From assembly GCA_963664845.1 (NCBI GenBank), contig OY761615.1, positions 2,046,001 to 2,110,000 on the forward strand: 64,000 bases of DNA, read 5' to 3'. Of this stretch, positions 8,672 through 16,525 are shown one piece after another. The stretch comes from CAIYTF01 sp963664845. GTDB lineage: Bacteria > Bacteroidota > Ignavibacteria > Ignavibacteriales > Ignavibacteriaceae. The translations under genes and the position numbers were made by a program. Within the stretch, counting starts at the first letter, position 1; every line of letters starts with the position of its first letter. A model generated the notes under the pieces. It was not told the DNA's origin. It saw nothing but the letters and a program-made list of their open reading frames with translations, and ran no database searches.

Positions 8672-9456
8672 GAGTTAGTGTTCCTTTCATTCTTTGCACG
8701 TTGTTCCTTTGCCAGTTCGTTTTTCCGTTTTGTCAGCCAATACATGCCCCCGAGAAAAACGCCACCAACGGAAACGACGGTCGGGAGTTTTTCAAGCACC
8801 TGAGCTGTCAGTTCCGGTAATGGTTTTGCGGGAAGACTGGTAATAAAACCGAGCTTGTCAAAAGGAACAGCCGAAAGGATGAGGACGTTTGTACCGCCGC
8901 CTTCTTTCATTCCATACACTTCAGGATAATATTTATCCGGTGATTCTTTAATGCGTTGCAATGCTTCAGTGATGAGTTCATCGCGATAGCCAAATTTTGT
9001 TGCACCGACAGGGCAAGCTTCTGCACACGCGGTGTCTTTTCCTGCTTCCAAACGCTGTGGGCACATGATGCATTTGCGGACACGTGGATTGTAGGCAGTC
9101 GTCCATTCGTATCTGGGTATGGTATGGGGGCATGCCTGCATGCAATAGCGGCAGCCAATACATTTATGTGCATCATAAACAACAGGACCTAAACTGGTCT
9201 TGGTGAATGCGCCTACCGGGCATACAGAAACGCATGTTGGTTCCTGGCAATGCATGCAGAGCTTACGTGTTATGTTCCCCTGGTGGTCTTCGAGAACAGT
9301 ATACGTATCCGCTGAAAGATGATCCCGGAATGGATCATCGGCAGTCTTTGGTAATTTGTTTTCTTCTTTACATGCTGTATAGCATGCCCCACACGATATG
9401 CATAAGGTTGAATCAAACAGGAGTCCTTTTTGCTTAATCATTTTATCAGTATCCAA
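8668..9456 (-). CDS. HybA-like four-cluster ferredoxin subunit
   Basis: A 262-residue iron-sulfur protein with four Cys quartets for [4Fe-4S] clusters: CISCGACYTAC, CMHCQEPTCVSVCPVG, CIGCRYCMQACP and CIMCPQRL with CAEACPVG. After them comes a membrane span (about residues 225-242, VVSVGGVFLGGMYWL) and a very basic tail, as in HybA. Unlike E. coli HybA there is no Tat signal at the N-terminus, so either it is carried by a partner or the clusters face the cytoplasm. Pairs by a 4-base overlap with the NrfD-like gene. The Asp/Lys-rich start has only one sensible ATG. Confidence 0.88.
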   Translation of the reverse strand: MDTDKMIKQKGLLFDSTLCISCGACYTACKEENKLPKTADDPFRDHLSADTYTVLEDHQGNITRKLCMHCQEPTCVSVCPVGAFTKTSLGPVVYDAHKCIGCRYCMQACPHTIPRYEWTTAYNPRVRKCIMCPQRLEAGKDTACAEACPVGATKFGYRDELITEALQRIKESPDKYYPEVYGMKEGGGTNVLILSAVPFDKLGFITSLPAKPLPELTAQVLEKLPTVVSVGGVFLGGMYWLTKRKNELAKEQRAKNERNTNS

Positions 9457-9459
9457 TAA

Positions 9460-10161
9460 TTACAATGAAAGAAATTCTTTTTCAAAAGCCTGAAGTGTGT
9501 TTTCGTTGAAGTTATGAGCGATACCTTCAACAATATTGCCGCCGTCGGCCATGGTAAGGCCCGCGAGTTCTGGATCAGCAGTGTGCAGCATTAAGAAATC
9601 TTTTAGACGGTTAAGTTCTGACTCAAGCCATTGAACGGATTTTTCTTTTGTTGCGAGTGCGGCTGCCTCAAATGAAGATTTTTTCGGAGCAATGGTCACT
9701 CCCCAATCATCTTCGTATGGGTTTTCAATGTTGCGGCCCATGATGTTCTTGTTTACCATAGAAACAACACCATCAACGGGGGAGTGGAAGTTCAATAAGC
9801 TGTCACCGACTTTACCGCTGAAAAGCACGTCGCCTTTTTTAACTTCTGAACCTTCGGCTACGAAGTTAACCAGTTGAATTTTTTTGAACGCTTTAAGGAT
9901 AAATTCGTCGATGCCGACTTTATATTCGTTCTCTTTGACTGCTTTCAGCCAGAGATGACCTTTTGAAAGCAGGTACTGCATGGGGATTGCCAAACTGCTT
10001 TTATTGAAAACGGAAAAAGTAGCGAAAGCAGGATGTTCCTTCTTTTGTGATTTTAACACAAAGTAATCAACTACTAAAAATGCAACAAATGTTAAGAGAG
10101 CGAGTACGGGTACCATGATAAGTCTCCAGGATAATGTAAAATAATGAACAAATTCTTTCAC
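9460..10161 (-). CDS. Membrane-anchored H-protein-like (lipoyl-fold) domain protein
   Basis: A 233-residue protein, first gene of the operon. One N-terminal membrane span (about residues 14-32) is followed by a glycine-cleavage-H-like domain (KVGIDEFILKAFKKIQLVNF, SEVKKGDVLFSGKVGDSLLN, FHSPVDGVVSMVN, YEDDWGVTI), then a helical tail. By eye, the lysine lipoylated in GcvH (in ESVKA) aligns with Asp of the GDSLL segment, so the domain may lack lipoate. The start of the next gene is 3 bases after this stop. Role unknown; perhaps a structural or docking subunit of the HybAB-like complex. Related lipoate-binding proteins occur in sulfur metabolism, but no Hdr-like genes are seen here. Confidence 0.7.
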   Translation of the reverse strand: MKEFVHYFTLSWRLIMVPVLALLTFVAFLVVDYFVLKSQKKEHPAFATFSVFNKSSLAIPMQYLLSKGHLWLKAVKENEYKVGIDEFILKAFKKIQLVNFVAEGSEVKKGDVLFSGKVGDSLLNFHSPVDGVVSMVNKNIMGRNIENPYEDDWGVTIAPKKSSFEAAALATKEKSVQWLESELNRLKDFLMLHTADPELAGLTMADGGNIVEGIAHNFNENTLQAFEKEFLSL

Positions 10162-10703
10162 TTAGTATTGCAAACAGCGTACCACATTTATTTGGAATAC
10201 GCTAATTTGTTATTTTATAAGCATTTACGGTAAATTTGCATTTCCCGGGCGAAGATCAGGTCTTGGAAAGTGTAAGGTTATTCAACTATAGTGCTGTTGA
10301 GTAATTCAGCAAAAACGAGCGGAAGTGCTAAAAGGGAGCGAAAACCAAGTTTTTGAAGTGTTGAAATTTTATACAGCGACATGTTGCAATATTCAACACA
10401 ATTTTGAAGTAATTTGGTAAAATGGGTATCTGTTTTCCTGAGAAGTACTATTTCCCGTCGTATAATCCATTCAGCCTGGAATTCAGCTCTCTTGAGATTT
10501 ATTTAAAGCTTCTAATTGTGAGATTATACTACAAATGACTCCCTTGGTGACATCGTAGAAGGCAAACTTCATCTTGGTGTAATTTGCGTATGGCGTGCGT
10601 GATGTATCTATGTACGAAATGTATGGATGCATGAAATGTAGGGGCTCAAAATCCTGAGCCCCTATGGTGAGCATAATATCTACAGTCCGGTTACGTCTGC
10701 TTT
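10162..10703. other. Gene-poor intergenic DNA with REP-like repeat
   Basis: No convincing gene. The right part (10481-10664) carries a palindrome and a flank shared with 51.2-51.35 kb; the short frame on the minus strand through 10483-10674 runs through this repeat and is not considered coding. Confidence 0.5.
10481..10664. repeat. REP-like repeat, copy 1
   Basis: The palindrome TAGGGGCTCA (10639-10648) with TGAGCCCCTA (10655-10664). The far end GAATTCAGCT...TTTAAAGC..CTAAT.GTGAGATT (about 10481-10527) matches the region next to the third copy at 51304-51349, in the same relative arrangement. The two ends thus belong to one dispersed repeat family rather than to a gene. Confidence 0.5.
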
Positions 10704-11093
10704 TTAATTCACCAACCGCTCTTCGTGCTTCGATTTAGTGAACTCATTAAGCAGTTGTCTGAACTGTTCATCGGTGATCTCGTTCAAAGAGGCAATTTTC
10801 TGCAACCAGGTCAGTTCGGTTGTGTCTAGTTTGTCGTCACTCAGGGCAAGAGCAAATCCATCAGTTAGGAACGATTCTGCCACTTCTCGTGATGAAAACT
10901 TAAATGGATCATCTTTGATATATTTATTGGACATCAGGTCGCGGAGAGTGTCCTCGTAAAAATCCCTGCTGAATCCAAATTTTTTTGCAACATCGCGAAT
11001 GATTTCACGTTCATTGTCAACAAGGTGTCTATCCTGGCGAGCCAGAATCAATAATCCTTTGAGGTAGTTACTTCGGTCAAGCGTTGTGAACAT
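10704..11093 (-). CDS. TerB-like small protein
   Basis: A 129-residue all-helical acidic protein. The pattern of paired helices with acidic loops (ILARQDRHLVDNEREIIRDVA, LALSDDKLDTTELTWLQKIA) looks like TerB/DUF533-type folds that are often annotated as tellurite-resistance TerB proteins. In that family the conserved acidic residues bind metal ions at the membrane. No neighbouring ter genes; it stands alone on the minus strand with gene-poor DNA on both sides. Function is not known from context. Confidence 0.55.
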   Translation of the reverse strand: MFTTLDRSNYLKGLLILARQDRHLVDNEREIIRDVAKKFGFSRDFYEDTLRDLMSNKYIKDDPFKFSSREVAESFLTDGFALALSDDKLDTTELTWLQKIASLNEITDEQFRQLLNEFTKSKHEERLVN

Positions 11094-11638
11094 TTTCGTG
11101 CCCTAAATTGTTCTGTAATAGAAGTCAATATATTATCGAAGGAAAAGTAAAAAGATTTTAATCAACTGCAAATGCAAACCGTCACCAGTGAAATTTTATA
11201 ACACTCAGATCACAATTCAATAATACAAATTAATTTTTTGAAAACTGTAGGTTTAACTGGGCAAGAGTCTGCAAACGCGGAATTACCACGACGACGAAAA
11301 AATTGTTGCTTTTATACGCTTTGGCATGCAATGATTACGTAAAAATGCAAAACAATAGTAACTTAATGTACAACAACGTTTGTAAATGATTGCTTTAAAA
11401 ACTCCCGGACCTGTCGTTGTGATCCCGCGCCTTCATGACAGTGGGGCATTATTCAATGTGAAGAGAAATCTTCATTATTTGGGATAAAAACGAAGTATCC
11501 CAAATATTGCTTTTTATGTGAGGCAATTTTTAAAACAGTCTGAAAATCAACTCCGCAAGAGTGCGACTTTAGCTCAATTTCATAACCGGGGCTAATTGCA
11601 GACATTTATAAAAACAGCAAATACGAAGAGATCAGTTT
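11094..11638. other. Intergenic region with palindrome, upstream of ypdA
   Basis: No gene seen in 545 bases. Contains ATTTGGGATA (11477-11486) with its exact complement TATCCCAAAT (11496-11505) around a 9-base loop, preceded by a weaker hairpin (AAGA-gaaa-TCTT). These may be a terminator or an operator for ypdA about 130 bases downstream. Confidence 0.5.
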
Positions 11639-12610
11639 ATGGAAAATACATTCGATTTAATTATCACAGGTGCAGGCCCCATCGGCATTGCCTGCGCGAT
11701 TGAAGCAGAGAAAAAGGGCTACACGTATGTAGTGCTGGAAAAAGGTTGCCTTGTGAATTCATTGTTCCATTACCCTGTGAACATGACATTCTTTTCAACT
11801 TCGGACCGCCTTGAAGTGGGGAATATCCCGTTTATGTCATTGGGAAGCAAGCCTACACGAGCTGAAGCGCTTGAGTATTATCGTCGTGTAAAATTGTCCT
11901 GGCATCTTAACATCAGGCAATATGAGCCTGTTATTGCAGTCACCAAAAATGATTTGGGGTTTATGGTTACCAGCGAAAAGCAGGAGTACAGATCCCGGTT
12001 TGCGATTATTGCAACGGGGTTTTATGGCATTCCAAATTTGCTGCACATTCCCGGTGAAGAATTGTCAAAGACGCTCCATTATTACAGGGAAGCACATCCC
12101 TATGCTGACACTAAAGTTGCTGTCATTGGCGGCGGTAATTCGGCTGTCGATGTTGCACTTGAAACGTTTCGCAAAGGAGCAGAAGTCACGTTAATTCTCA
12201 AAAAAGAAACACTGGATAAGGGAGTTAAGTATTGGGTTCGTCCTGACATTGAAAACCGTATCGCTGAAGGAGAGATCAAAACCTTTTTCAATTCCAACGT
12301 AATGGAAATACGCGAGAAAGAAATTGTAGTGCAAACACCAAAGGGAATGGAAATTGTGGAAAATGATTTCGTGTTTGCAATGACGGGGTATCAGCCGGAT
12401 TTTGGTTTCCTTTCACGCTGTGGTGTCACCTTCGATAATACGGAAGCGAAGACTCCTCAATTTGACAAAGAAACGTTTGAAACAAAGGTAACTGGGCTGT
12501 TTCTGGCAGGTGTGGTATGCGCTGGAATGGAAACCGGGAAATTGTTTATTGAGAATTCCCGATACCATGCGAAAAACATTATAAATGCAATAGAAGCTCT
12601 GCAGCAATAA
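11639..12610 (+). CDS. ypdA: YpdA-family putative bacillithiol disulfide reductase
   Basis: A 323-residue FAD/NAD(P)H-dependent oxidoreductase. The N-terminal dinucleotide fold has TGAGPIGIACAIEAE; the second has VIGGGNSAVDVALETFRKG; the YpdA-specific stretch SLFHYPVNMTFFSTSDRLE follows the first. The family reduces oxidised bacillithiol (BSSB) and keeps thiol redox balance in the cytosol. No redox-active CxxC is seen, as usual for YpdA, which uses a different mechanism. The length is normal for the family and the ATG is well placed after an AGAGATC purine run. The neighbouring genes do not obviously share the pathway. Confidence 0.88.
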   Translation: MENTFDLIITGAGPIGIACAIEAEKKGYTYVVLEKGCLVNSLFHYPVNMTFFSTSDRLEVGNIPFMSLGSKPTRAEALEYYRRVKLSWHLNIRQYEPVIAVTKNDLGFMVTSEKQEYRSRFAIIATGFYGIPNLLHIPGEELSKTLHYYREAHPYADTKVAVIGGGNSAVDVALETFRKGAEVTLILKKETLDKGVKYWVRPDIENRIAEGEIKTFFNSNVMEIREKEIVVQTPKGMEIVENDFVFAMTGYQPDFGFLSRCGVTFDNTEAKTPQFDKETFETKVTGLFLAGVVCAGMETGKLFIENSRYHAKNIINAIEALQQ

Positions 12611-12653
12611 AAACACTGGGTGCCTGCATAAAACAGGAGAATGGCGGGTGTAT

Positions 12654-13478
12654 TTAGGAGATATTCAGCAGTGCTTCAAAGAACTCATTATTGGTGACGT
12701 CGCCGTTCTTTTTATAGGCGTTTGCAAGGTTTCCCAATACCCTTTTAAGCATTGAGATTGCGGTAGCTTTATCATATGCTACTTCAATCAAATGACGGAA
12801 GGTTTCTTTTTCAAGGGTATCTATATCTGATTCATATATCAACTGGCCATTGTTATAGCAATCTACCAGAACAATTTCATTGTCTTCCGGATTGGTGAAA
12901 CGTGTGAGAAAATGCCCAGGGAAATTGCAGCCTTCAAAATGGAGACCTATGCGTTTGCCAACCAGAATGAGTATTGATGAAAGGCTTATCGGGATGCCAA
13001 ATCCTTTTTCCATCACATAAACCAGATTACTGTTAAGTGGGTTGTAATAATCATGTTCGGCCCCTTTCAGATTCTTCTGGTGCATCAAAAAATGGATCAA
13101 CTGAAAATGATCGGCTTCTCCGTGAAATGACCCGTATTCTGCTGCAAGAGAATCGAGCATTGGGGAGAGCTTGCGGGAATAAAATCTGCCATTTTGAAAA
13201 TCACAAATATATCGTAACCCCGTTTCAAGTTTCTGGTTATCATCTTCAATGTCCGCGATGCTGGGCCAAATCCGCTTTAGCCAGATCCTGTCGTTTTTCT
13301 CGAACAGATCGTCAAGCAATAACCGGCGTTCCTGATCCAGCCGAATATCCATATTATGGATTTCATCTTCCAGGGTTAATCCGTAACGCTCAAGTTCCTT
13401 CAGAATGGTACTGCGAATTTCATCTGACGGATCATCAAGCAGGTCTATAAGATACGGTAACGTTTTCGAATCGGGCAT
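12654..13478 (-). CDS. SirB1-like transglutaminase-fold protein
   Basis: A 274-residue protein. The N-terminal 60 residues form HEAT-like helices (LPYLIDLLDDPSDEIRSTIL). The middle (about residues 110-230) is a SirB1/Transglut_core2 domain: YYNPLNSNLVYVMEKGFGIP, then GHFLTRFTN. The family is close to transglutaminases and is often linked to TPR proteins; a catalytic role has not been shown. In the usual place of the catalytic Cys of transglutaminases there is Ser (IPISLSSILI), which suggests an inactive fold, as in most SirB1 proteins. Gene lies opposite to ypdA with a 43-base gap. Confidence 0.75.
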   Translation of the reverse strand: MPDSKTLPYLIDLLDDPSDEIRSTILKELERYGLTLEDEIHNMDIRLDQERRLLLDDLFEKNDRIWLKRIWPSIADIEDDNQKLETGLRYICDFQNGRFYSRKLSPMLDSLAAEYGSFHGEADHFQLIHFLMHQKNLKGAEHDYYNPLNSNLVYVMEKGFGIPISLSSILILVGKRIGLHFEGCNFPGHFLTRFTNPEDNEIVLVDCYNNGQLIYESDIDTLEKETFRHLIEVAYDKATAISMLKRVLGNLANAYKKNGDVTNNEFFEALLNIS

Positions 13479-14014
13479 CGGTGAATTAACTTTTATTAAT
13501 TATTGTTATAAGATAGTGCTTTGAGTATTGTTTTTCAATGAGTAAATGAGCATGCTTGAGAAAAAAGTACGGGTAAAGTTCAAAGAAACCCTGGTTTTTT
13601 CAACAATAACCTGGAGTTCAGAAAAACAATTTGAGGTCAGATTACTTTAATCAGGCATAGCTCACGCTAAACATACTTATCCTGACAATCATGATACTGT
13701 AATCTTAATCTCACAATGCTGAACTGGCAAAATAATTGACATACGCAATTAGTGCCAGGTTGGAGAAATGACAAATCTCTTTCCGGTTAGTATTCCTGTT
13801 TAGTAAAATACTTTGAAATTGCATTAGAGATGGAAACGTGCGCATTCCACTGGTATTACTGCATTTCGCTCCAATTTCAAAGTTTACCGCTCATCCACTT
13901 TCTGCCACCCGGGTTTTTTCTTGCTCCACTCAAGTCCAATATCTGCCGATTATCAAATTTCATTTCAGTGTATGCAGTATTATTCCTAATTTTGGGCGAG
14001 AACTTATCGGAGAA
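13479..14014. other. Intergenic region before the efflux operon
   Basis: About 530 bases without a convincing gene; an open frame extends upstream of the tolC-like start but encodes no signal peptide and is not family-like. I see no clear promoter or strong hairpin; the GCGCAAG/CGTC motif of the sigma genes is absent. Confidence 0.45.
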
Positions 14015-15421
14015 ATGCTTAATTATATAAAAACACAACAGTTTAACCCTTTTCTCTTCCGTTATGGGAAGAAGACCAATTGCAAAACGCTTTTATTCAT
14101 TTTACTATTATCATTGTCGGCAGTCGCCCAAACTCCAAATGATAAAATAACACTCACACTCGATGATGCACTTAAGATAGCACTTGAGAGCAACTGGGAT
14201 ATCAAAATGGGAATTCAGGATACGAAGAAGGCTGAGGAGCAGATAAACGAGGCTTATTCCAATGCCTATCCTGGTCTTTCCTTCGGCGCTAATTATTCAC
14301 GGTATATAAAAATGCCTGTGATGTTCATTCCGCCGAATACACCTATGCTGAATCCTACTTCAAGTACTGCAACAATTGAACTTGGTTCAAAGAACAGTTA
14401 TACAGGAACACTGAGCCTGGCACAGACTATCTATAATCAGAAGGTGAACACCGCAATTAAGATCGCGGATGAGTTTGCCTCTTATTCACGCACCGGACTG
14501 AAAGCGACCAGGAACGAAGTTGTACTCAACGTGAAGAAAGCATTTCTTAATATTTTATTGATGAGGGAACTTCTTGATGTAAGCAGGAAGAGTTTCGAAT
14601 CAGCCGATGCGAATTATAAAAATGTTGAAGCCCTCTATAAACAAGGGGTTGCTTCTGAATATGACTATCTCCGCTCTGAAGTGCAGCGTGCCAATGTGCA
14701 GCCTATGCTCATTCAAATGGAAAACAACTATCAGCTTGCCAAAAATTATCTAAAGACCATTCTTGCAATTGATGCCAAAAAAGAACTTGAGGTTAAAGGC
14801 GAATTCAAGTTTGAAGAACTGTCGCAAACAACAATCGATGACTATAGTGAAGGTGCCATAGCAAACAGTCCGCTGGTTGAGCAACTGAAGATCAATGAAT
14901 CTCTGCTGGGGAAAAATCTTATGATTGAACGGTCAGAATACTACCCGACCCTTGCTGCTTTTGGTCAATATCAATGGCAAACCCAAGACAATACATTCAA
15001 TTGGAGCAACTATAAATGGGCGGAATCCTTCATGGTGGGCCTGCAGCTTTCCTATAACATATTTGATGGATTCAAACGAGGAGCAAGGATTGAACAGGTT
15101 AGAATAGACATAGATAAAGTGGCTTTTGCCCGGCAGAAATTGCAGGACGGTTTGGTGCTGCAGACCCAACAATCAAAAATGAAAATGGTTGAGGCAAAAA
15201 AAAGAATTGAAGCGCAAAAAGAGAACCTGAAACAGGCGGAAAAAACTGCAGCTATTGCTCAAACCAGATATAAAAGCGGCGTGGGAACACAGCTTGAGAT
15301 TATAGATACCGAAACCGCTCTGCTTGCAGCCCGCACCAATTATTCGCAGGCAATTTACGATTACCTGACAGCTAAAGCAGATTGGGAATATGCTGTCAGT
15401 AAAGATTATCAGGCAAAATAA
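14015..15421 (+). CDS. TolC-family outer membrane efflux protein
   Basis: About 468 residues from the ATG at 14015, which puts a signal peptide (KTLLFILLLSLSAVAQ) near the N-terminus; the longer open frame to 13838 adds 59 residues with no signal and was rejected. The mature part has the two TolC repeats: LTLDDALKIALESNWDIKMG, then the coiled-coil VEALYKQGVASEYDYLRSEV, and in the second half ALYARTNYSQAIYDYLTAK-type helices. It forms the outer-membrane channel of the tripartite pump. First gene of tolC-mfp-rnd-cupin, all on the plus strand with short gaps. Confidence 0.9.
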   Translation: MLNYIKTQQFNPFLFRYGKKTNCKTLLFILLLSLSAVAQTPNDKITLTLDDALKIALESNWDIKMGIQDTKKAEEQINEAYSNAYPGLSFGANYSRYIKMPVMFIPPNTPMLNPTSSTATIELGSKNSYTGTLSLAQTIYNQKVNTAIKIADEFASYSRTGLKATRNEVVLNVKKAFLNILLMRELLDVSRKSFESADANYKNVEALYKQGVASEYDYLRSEVQRANVQPMLIQMENNYQLAKNYLKTILAIDAKKELEVKGEFKFEELSQTTIDDYSEGAIANSPLVEQLKINESLLGKNLMIERSEYYPTLAAFGQYQWQTQDNTFNWSNYKWAESFMVGLQLSYNIFDGFKRGARIEQVRIDIDKVAFARQKLQDGLVLQTQQSKMKMVEAKKRIEAQKENLKQAEKTAAIAQTRYKSGVGTQLEIIDTETALLAARTNYSQAIYDYLTAKADWEYAVSKDYQAK

Positions 15422-15467
15422 ACTCGTTATCACGTTTGAACCAAAGAATTTGTAAAAGGAAATTATC

Positions 15468-16505
15468 ATGAAATCAATTAGTATCTCAATAATGTTTCTG
15501 GGTTTTGTCCTGCTTGCTGCAGGCTGTAAGGGGAAAGAAGATGCAACGCCAAAGAATCAATCAGGAGCAGATACCGTTGCTGTCAGCATACAGCAGATCA
15601 TCAAAGGTGACCTTACCATAACCAAATCATTTACTGCAACTCTTGAGGGTGAGGAGCAGGCCAACCTAACAGCAAAGCTTGCCGAGCGGATAACCTCTAT
15701 ACGCTGCAAGGTTGGTCAGACAGTACATGCAGGTGAAGTGCTTGTCACTCTTGATAAGGCAGGCCCGACATCACAGTATTTACAGGCTGAAGCAGCCTAT
15801 AAAAATGCAGCCAAGGATCTGGAGAGAATGAAAGCACTGTTGCAGGAAGGTGCTATTTCGCAACAGATGCATGATGGCGCGCAGACCCAATGCAGCATTG
15901 CAAAGGCAAATTTTGATGCGGCCAGAAGTATGGTTGAACTCCCTGCACCAATTTCAGGTATTGTTACCGCCATTAACGTGCGGATAGGCGATAATGCAAA
16001 TCCGATGATGCCCTTGATGACTATAGCGAAAATTGGTTCTTTGAAAGCTATTTTTAACGCCGGAGATGCTGATGCGGCAAAACTGTCAATTGGTAAACAA
16101 GTTACCATTACTAATGAAGCACGACCTGACCTGAAAGTGACCGGTACCATCAATCAGGTTGCAAGTTCTGCTGACGACCAGTCGCGGGCCTTTGAAGTGA
16201 AAGCATCACTGCAGAACACATCGGACAGATGGTTGCGCCCAGGAATGTTTTGCAAAGTGTCTTCAGTGCTGGACTCCAAAAAGGATATTGTAACAATTCC
16301 CGTTTCAGCGGTTGTGTTGCGCGGAACAGACAAGTTGGTCTATGTTGTTGAAAACGGGAAAGCAGTTGAACGAAAAATTCAATCCGGTCTGAGTGACGGT
16401 ATGCAGATCGAAGTACTCAGTGGAGTCAAGGACGGTGAAGCCCTTATCGTGATCGGAGCAAATGAGCTCCAAAACGGTACACCGGTTCGCAATCAGACAA
16501 AGTAA
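15468..16505 (+). CDS. RND efflux periplasmic adaptor (MFP), lipoprotein
   Basis: A 345-residue membrane-fusion protein. Signal with lipobox LLAAGCKG anchors it to the inner membrane. Then: beta-barrel/lipoyl part (EQANLTAKLAERITSIRCKVGQTVHAGEVLVTLD), a short alpha hairpin, the second lipoyl half (APISGIVTAINVRIGDNANP) and a C-terminal barrel/membrane-proximal part (RPGMFCKVSSVLDSKKD). The family bridges the RND pump and the TolC channel. A good AAAGGAAA ribosome site precedes the ATG; the RND gene follows after 20 bases. Confidence 0.93.
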   Translation: MKSISISIMFLGFVLLAAGCKGKEDATPKNQSGADTVAVSIQQIIKGDLTITKSFTATLEGEEQANLTAKLAERITSIRCKVGQTVHAGEVLVTLDKAGPTSQYLQAEAAYKNAAKDLERMKALLQEGAISQQMHDGAQTQCSIAKANFDAARSMVELPAPISGIVTAINVRIGDNANPMMPLMTIAKIGSLKAIFNAGDADAAKLSIGKQVTITNEARPDLKVTGTINQVASSADDQSRAFEVKASLQNTSDRWLRPGMFCKVSSVLDSKKDIVTIPVSAVVLRGTDKLVYVVENGKAVERKIQSGLSDGMQIEVLSGVKDGEALIVIGANELQNGTPVRNQTK

Positions 16506-16525
16506 AAGGAAAGCAGAGAACCCTC

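Noticed and set aside
10483..10674. A 63-residue frame on the minus strand
   Set aside because: It runs through the REP-like palindrome and shared flank; no family-like features or ribosome site.
13838..14014. N-terminal extension of the TolC-family protein
   Set aside because: No signal and not homologous to the family; the ATG at 14015 starts a normal signal peptide.
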